DNA of 38,048 nucleotides from JBGTLU01 sp041743935. Its GTDB lineage: Bacteria; Bacteroidota; Bacteroidia; Sphingobacteriales; Sphingobacteriaceae. A program made the translations under genes and the position numbers. Shown one piece after another: positions 33,561-38,048 of this stretch (positions within the stretch are counted from its first letter, which is position 1; each line of letters starts with the position of its first letter). The notes under the pieces were generated by a model. The model made no database searches and was not told the origin of the DNA. It was given only the letters and a program-made list of their open reading frames with translations. Location: assembly GCA_041743935.1 (NCBI GenBank), contig JBGTLU010000036.1:1-38048 (forward strand), given 5' to 3'.

Positions 33561-35414
33561 ATGATTAGCAATTATACAGAAGAAGATATCCGATCATTAG
33601 ATTGGAAAGAGCATATCCGATTACGTCCGGGTATGTACATTGGTAAATTGGGCGATGGCACTGCCCAAGATGATGGCATCTATATCCTCCTAAAAGAAAT
33701 CATAGATAATTGCATCGATGAATTTGTGATGGGGGCGGGCAAAACCATTGAAATTAACCTGAGCGACCAAAAAGTTTCTGTGAGAGATTATGGCAGAGGT
33801 ATTCCGCTTGGGAAGGTAATAGATTGCGTTTCAAAGATTAATACTGGTGGAAAATATGATTCTAAAGCATTCCAAAAATCGGTTGGCTTAAATGGGGTAG
33901 GTACAAAAGCAGTAAATGCGCTCTCGTCTAATTTCATAGTTCAGTCTTACCGAGATGGTAAAACCAAACAAGTAGAATTTAATAAAGGGAATTTGGTGTT
34001 TGATAAAGAAGAATTGGCTACCACCCAACGTAATGGTACTTACGTAAACTTCACCCCCGACGAAACCATCTTTAAACATTACCATTTTATTCCGGAGTTT
34101 GTAGAAAACATGATCTGGAATTATGTATTTCTCAATGCCGGATTAACCATCAACCTCAATGGAAAAAAATTCTTTTCTGAGCGTGGATTATATGATTTAC
34201 TCATTCGAAATACCGATGCAGAATCTATCCGATATCCCATCATCCACCTAAAAGGAGAAGATATTGAAATTGCTCTAACGCATGGTACACAATACGGCGA
34301 AGAATATTATTCGTTTGTAAACGGACAGCATACCACCCAAGGTGGAACACACCAAGCAGCATTTAGAGAAGCGGTAGTAAAAACCATCCGTGAGTTTTAT
34401 AAAAAAGATTTTGATGCTTCTGATGTTAGGGCATCCATCATTTCTGCAATTAGTGTAAAAATTCAAGAACCGGTTTTCGAATCTCAAACCAAAACTCGAT
34501 TGGGTTCTATTGTTCAATCGCCTGATGGGCAAACCATACGTACCTGGTTGAATGATTTTTTGAAGAAAGAATTAGATGATTACTTGCATAAAAACCCCGA
34601 AACCGCCGATGCCTTATTAAAACGTATTTTACAATCGGAACGAGAGCGGAAAGAAATTGCAGGTATTAAAAAGCTGGCAAACGAACGCGCTAAAAAAGCA
34701 TCCTTGCACAATAAAAAACTCCGGGATTGTAAAGTACATTTTGAAAGTGACCATGAAAAAAAATACGAAACTACCTTGTTTATAACCGAAGGAGATTCTG
34801 CAAGTGGTTCTATAACCAAAGCTCGCAAAGTAGACACGCAAGCAGTATTTAGCTTGAAGGGAAAACCTTTGAATTGTTTTGGGTTGACGAAGAAAATTGT
34901 TTACGAGAACGAAGAATTTAATCTCTTGCAACATGCTCTAAACATCGAAGATGGCATGGAAGGGTTGCGCTATAATAACATCGTTTTTGCTACCGATGCC
35001 GATGTGGACGGCATGCACATTCGGATGTTATTGATGACTTTCTTTTTGCAATTTTTCCCGGAATTAGTTAAGAATGGTCACGTGTACATATTGCAAACTC
35101 CTTTGTTCAGAGTTCGGAATAAAAAAGAAACCATTTATTGTTACAGCGAAGAAGAAAAGCGTAATGCTGTTGAAAAATTAGGGAGTAAACCAGAGATTAC
35201 TCGATTCAAGGGTTTAGGTGAAATTTCTCCGGATGAATTTGGATTATTTATTGGAGAAGATATCCGATTAGACCCGGTAATTCTTACCAAAGATTCCACC
35301 ATTAAAGCCCTATTAGAGTATTACATGGGCAAAAACACCCCGGATAGACAAGAGCACATCATTAAAAATTTAAGAGTAGAGAAAGATATTATTGAAGAGA
35401 ATTTAGTTGAGTAA
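33561..35414 (+). CDS. parE: DNA topoisomerase IV subunit B (ParE)
   Basis: The 617-residue protein is a type IIA topoisomerase ATPase subunit. GHKL ATP-site motifs are EIIDNCIDEF near residue 48, DYGRGIPLG near 76 and GLNGVGTKAVNALS near 108. The TOPRIM domain contains FITEGDSASGSITKA near 410 and FATDADVDGMHIR near 475, and the chain ends with ITRFKGLGEISPDEFG and a short tail. Pairing with a ParC-type subunit downstream and the moderate length favour topoisomerase IV over gyrase. It decatenates daughter chromosomes. It lies 207 bases before parC, with a repeat on each side of the gene. Confidence 0.93.
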   Translation: MISNYTEEDIRSLDWKEHIRLRPGMYIGKLGDGTAQDDGIYILLKEIIDNCIDEFVMGAGKTIEINLSDQKVSVRDYGRGIPLGKVIDCVSKINTGGKYDSKAFQKSVGLNGVGTKAVNALSSNFIVQSYRDGKTKQVEFNKGNLVFDKEELATTQRNGTYVNFTPDETIFKHYHFIPEFVENMIWNYVFLNAGLTINLNGKKFFSERGLYDLLIRNTDAESIRYPIIHLKGEDIEIALTHGTQYGEEYYSFVNGQHTTQGGTHQAAFREAVVKTIREFYKKDFDASDVRASIISAISVKIQEPVFESQTKTRLGSIVQSPDGQTIRTWLNDFLKKELDDYLHKNPETADALLKRILQSERERKEIAGIKKLANERAKKASLHNKKLRDCKVHFESDHEKKYETTLFITEGDSASGSITKARKVDTQAVFSLKGKPLNCFGLTKKIVYENEEFNLLQHALNIEDGMEGLRYNNIVFATDADVDGMHIRMLLMTFFLQFFPELVKNGHVYILQTPLFRVRNKKETIYCYSEEEKRNAVEKLGSKPEITRFKGLGEISPDEFGLFIGEDIRLDPVILTKDSTIKALLEYYMGKNTPDRQEHIIKNLRVEKDIIEENLVE

Positions 35415-35415
35415 C

Positions 35416-35470
35416 CAACCCGCCTTTGTGGTGGGTAAGCTTTGCCCCCTCCTTAACAAGAAGGGGAGTT
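35416..35470 (+). repeat. GC-rich intergenic repeat, copy 2, possible parE terminator
   Basis: CCCCCTCCTTAACAAGAAGGGGA (35445-35467) is the reverse complement of the core of copy 1 apart from one base. It can form a stem with one C-A mismatch and runs into AGTTTTTAACTTTT, so it could terminate parE transcription. A smaller stem (ACCCGCC/GGTGGGT) lies ahead of it. Confidence 0.7.
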
Positions 35471-35550
35471 TTTAACTTTTAATTTCATCACTTAGTAAAA
35501 AGTTGGGTTTGCCTAATAAGTATGATTAACAAGTAAAATACATTTAGTAT

Positions 35551-35586
35551 TCAAAGTCAATGTTAAAGTCAAAGTCAACGTTAATT
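35551..35586 (+). repeat. 18-bp direct repeat (two copies) upstream of parC
   Basis: TCAAAGTCAATGTTAAAG is followed at once by TCAAAGTCAACGTTAATT: 15 of 18 bases agree. It lies 36 bases before the parC ATG in the parE-parC spacer. Function unknown; it may be a local duplication or a regulatory site. Confidence 0.65.
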
Positions 35587-35621
35587 CAGGTTTAACAACC
35601 CAAACAGAATGAATAATTAGC

Positions 35622-38048
35622 ATGGAAGAAAACGAATTGCCAAATACAGAAGATACTTTACACAATGTTACCTCTTTGGCCGGTTTATATGAGAATTGGT
35701 TTCTGGATTATGCATCCTATGTAATTTTGGATAGAGCTGTTCCGCACATACACGATGGGTTAAAGCCGGTACAGCGCCGCATACTGCATTCATTAAAAGA
35801 AATGGACGATGGCCGTTTTAACAAAGCTGCCAATGTAATTGGTAATACCATGAAATACCACCCGCATGGCGATGCTTCCATCGGCGATGCCATGGTGCAA
35901 ATAGGGCAAAAAAACCTTTTAATTGATACTCAAGGTAACTGGGGCGACCCATTTACCGGAGATAGTGCTGCAGCACCTCGATACATTGAAGCCAGATTAT
36001 CCAAGTTTGCTTTAGAAGTTGTTTTTAATCCCGATACAACCAATTGGCAACTGTCTTACGATGGCAGAAACCGTGAACCCATAACCTTACCAGTTAAATT
36101 TCCGTTGGTATTAGCCCAAGGGGCTGATGGTATTGCCGTTGGTTTAGCAACAAAAATACTCCCACATAATTTCAACGAACTTATTGATGCTTCCATCGAA
36201 GTGTTAAAAGGTAACCGACCCGAAATTTTTCCGGATTTTGCCACTGGTGGTTATGCCGATGTAAGCAAATACAATAATGGGCAACGTGGCGGAAGAGTTC
36301 GTGTACGTGCCAAAATTGTTGAACGCGATAAAAAAACCTTGGTAATTACCGAAATCCCATTTACCACTACAACCAGTTCGTTGATAGATAGTGTAATTTC
36401 TGCCAACGATAAGGGGAAAATTAAAATCAAAAAGATCGAAGATAATACTGCTAAAGATGTAGAAATTGTCATTCACCTTGCTCTTGGCATCTCTCCAGAC
36501 ATGACCATAGATGCTCTTTATGCATTTACCGATTGCGAAACTTCCATATCTCCAAATACCTGTGTAATTAAAGGCGATCGTCCGCATTTTATGAATGTGA
36601 ACGACATTTTAATTGAGAGCACCCAATTTACCAAGGCACTTTTAAAGCAAGAACTCGAAATAAAATTAAATGAACTGCATGAGAAATGGCATTTTTCTTC
36701 CCTCGAAAAAATATTTATTGAAGAACGCATATATCGAGATTTAGAAGAAGCTACAACCGAAGAACATGCAATAAGCATAATTGATAATAGATTAGAGCCA
36801 TTTAAAATAAAACTGAAACGAGAAGTTACCGAGGCAGATATTTTAAAGTTGATGGAAATCCGCATAAAACGGATTACAAAATACGATACTAAAAAAGCAG
36901 ATGAACTCTTAATTAGTTTAGATGAAGAGATTTTAAAGGTGGAGAAAGATCTGAAAAATCTGACGGCTTATGCCATCAAATACTTCGAGAAATTAAAAGA
37001 TAAGTACGGAAAAGGCAGAGAAAGAAAAACCGAATTACGTCTTTTTGATGATATTTCGGCAGCACAAGTTGCATTGGCAAATGTAAAACTATATGTAAGT
37101 AAGGAAGATGGTTTTGTAGGAACCGGACTCAAAAAAGATGAGTTTGTTGGCGATTGCTCCGATATAGATGACATTATTTGTTTTAGGAGCGATGGAAAAT
37201 TCATTGTTACCAAAGTAGCCGAAAAAACATTTGTTGGCAAGGATATTATCCATGTTGGCGTGTTTAAAAAGGGCGATGAACGTACCATCTATCATCTCGT
37301 CTATCGGGATGGTGCCAATGGAAAATCCTATATCAAACGTTTTGCCATTACGGGCATCACCAGAGATAAAGAATACGATTTAACCAAAGGTGCAAAAGCA
37401 TCTAAAGTGCTATACTTTACTGCAAATCCAAATGGAGAATCTGAGGTGATAACTGTGCATCACAAACCGGTACCTCGTTTGCGCAAACTTACCTTAGATG
37501 CAGATTTTGCTGATGTTGCCATCAAAGGAAGAGCTTCTCAAGGAAATATACTCAGTAAATATCCGATTAAAAAAGTCGTGCAGAAGAGTAAAGGAGTTTC
37601 TACCCTTTCGGGGATTAAAATATGGTACGATGAAGTGTTAATGCGTTTAAATACCGACGGTAGAGGAAAATATTTAGGATCATTTGAGGGGGATGATAAA
37701 ATCATTGCTATATATCCCAACGGAAGTTATGAACTCACTTCATTTGAACTTACCAACCGGTATGACAATGTTCCTATTGTCATTGAAAAATTTAAGAACA
37801 AAACAGCATCTGTCGTTTATCTTGATGGAAAATCCAAAAACTATTTTGTGAAGAGATTTATTCCAGAAACTATTTCCAGCGACCGAAAAGTGAGCTTCAT
37901 TAGCGAAGCATCGAGCTCTGCCATGTTGGTGTTTAGTTTTGCAGATAAACCAATTATCCAGCTAAAATATTCTAAAGGAAAATCCAAAGAAGTAGTGGTA
38001 GAAGAAATTGATTTAGCTGCGTTTATAGACGTAAAAGGGATGAAAGCC
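35622..38048 (+). CDS. parC: DNA topoisomerase IV subunit A (ParC), 3' end outside the window
   Basis: The open frame runs 809 codons to the window edge with no stop, so the gene is partial here. The breakage-reunion domain opens with LAGLYENWFLDYASYVILDR, HDGLKPVQRRILHSLKEMDD and KYHPHGDASIGDAMVQIGQ. The DNA-cleaving tyrosine is Y121 in AAAPRYIEARL. A coiled coil lies near 330-470. The C-terminal beta-pinwheel follows, with weak repeats (FIVTKVAEKTFVG, KSYIKRFAITGITRD). The gyrase-specific GyrA box (QRRGGKG) is not seen in the part present, and the protein follows ParE, so ParC is the better name. ATG at 35622 is the first start and gives the usual N terminus. Confidence 0.93.
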   Translation, partial: MEENELPNTEDTLHNVTSLAGLYENWFLDYASYVILDRAVPHIHDGLKPVQRRILHSLKEMDDGRFNKAANVIGNTMKYHPHGDASIGDAMVQIGQKNLLIDTQGNWGDPFTGDSAAAPRYIEARLSKFALEVVFNPDTTNWQLSYDGRNREPITLPVKFPLVLAQGADGIAVGLATKILPHNFNELIDASIEVLKGNRPEIFPDFATGGYADVSKYNNGQRGGRVRVRAKIVERDKKTLVITEIPFTTTTSSLIDSVISANDKGKIKIKKIEDNTAKDVEIVIHLALGISPDMTIDALYAFTDCETSISPNTCVIKGDRPHFMNVNDILIESTQFTKALLKQELEIKLNELHEKWHFSSLEKIFIEERIYRDLEEATTEEHAISIIDNRLEPFKIKLKREVTEADILKLMEIRIKRITKYDTKKADELLISLDEEILKVEKDLKNLTAYAIKYFEKLKDKYGKGRERKTELRLFDDISAAQVALANVKLYVSKEDGFVGTGLKKDEFVGDCSDIDDIICFRSDGKFIVTKVAEKTFVGKDIIHVGVFKKGDERTIYHLVYRDGANGKSYIKRFAITGITRDKEYDLTKGAKASKVLYFTANPNGESEVITVHHKPVPRLRKLTLDADFADVAIKGRASQGNILSKYPIKKVVQKSKGVSTLSGIKIWYDEVLMRLNTDGRGKYLGSFEGDDKIIAIYPNGSYELTSFELTNRYDNVPIVIEKFKNKTASVVYLDGKSKNYFVKRFIPETISSDRKVSFISEASSSAMLVFSFADKPIIQLKYSKGKSKEVVVEEIDLAAFIDVKGMKA

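Noticed and set aside
33331..35470. Repeat pair around parE as ends of an insertion sequence or composite transposon
   Set aside because: No transposase, no target-site duplication visible, and the enclosed gene is an essential topoisomerase subunit.
36204..36587. 127-codon minus-strand frame opposite parC
   Set aside because: It overlaps the conserved ParC breakage-reunion domain and shows no motif or promoter of its own.

Overview
The window is low-GC chromosomal DNA that reads as a member of the Bacteroidota. The support is the gene set: the rpmB-rpmG-DUF4295-ftsY cluster, parA-parB-DUF5683-dapB-lepB, TamB, BshC, and an RpmG/DUF4295 pair. Several -7 elements also match TAnnTTTG, the known Bacteroidota promoter form. 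Class or genus cannot be decided from what is here. It is a housekeeping region: I see no prophage, insertion sequence, integrase, CRISPR array or toxin-antitoxin pair.

Layout. (1) 1-293: 5S rRNA and a strong terminator, the tail of an rRNA operon. (2) 294-1866: acyl-ACP desaturase, a tRNA with CAU anticodon on the minus strand, and a START-like small protein. (3) 1915-6936: LptF/LptG-type permease, two glycosyltransferases and RibBA, closely packed. (4) 6937-15547: an alternating set of genes (TamB, TsaD, family-5 substrate-binding lipoprotein, cytosolic cobalamin-type binding protein, FMN reductase) whose stop codons meet almost exactly at each convergent junction. (5) 15656-19894: parA-parB-DUF5683-dapB-lepB, closed by a bidirectional terminator. 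(6) 26317 down to 19973, minus strand: rpmB-rpmG-DUF4295, a terminator, then ftsY-rimO-bshC-ldh2-like-outer membrane barrel. (7) 26491-32299: acs, two SDR oxidoreductases, surE, a small membrane protein and lpxB. (8) 32359-33291: thioredoxin-like exported protein and tRNA-Ala(GGC). (9) 33561-38048: topoisomerase IV parE and parC, parC running off the end; a GC-rich repeat lies on either side of parE in opposite orientation.

How they work together. Much of the content serves the cell envelope: LptF-type permease and LpxB (LPS), TamB (outer membrane assembly), the glycosyltransferases, signal peptidase LepB, FtsY (membrane targeting), an outer membrane barrel, and DapB (lysine/peptidoglycan precursor). 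The rest is chromosome maintenance (ParAB, topoisomerase IV), translation (5S, two tRNAs, L28, L33, TsaD, RimO) and core metabolism (Acs, RibBA, desaturase).

No clearly new multi-gene system is visible. The most useful leads are: tamB has no standard start codon upstream of its membrane anchor and appears to begin at ATC; an Ldh2-family (possibly malate) dehydrogenase is coupled to bacillithiol gene bshC; an unnamed 83-residue membrane protein overlaps both surE and lpxB; and several inverted or direct repeats sit at promoters and gene ends.
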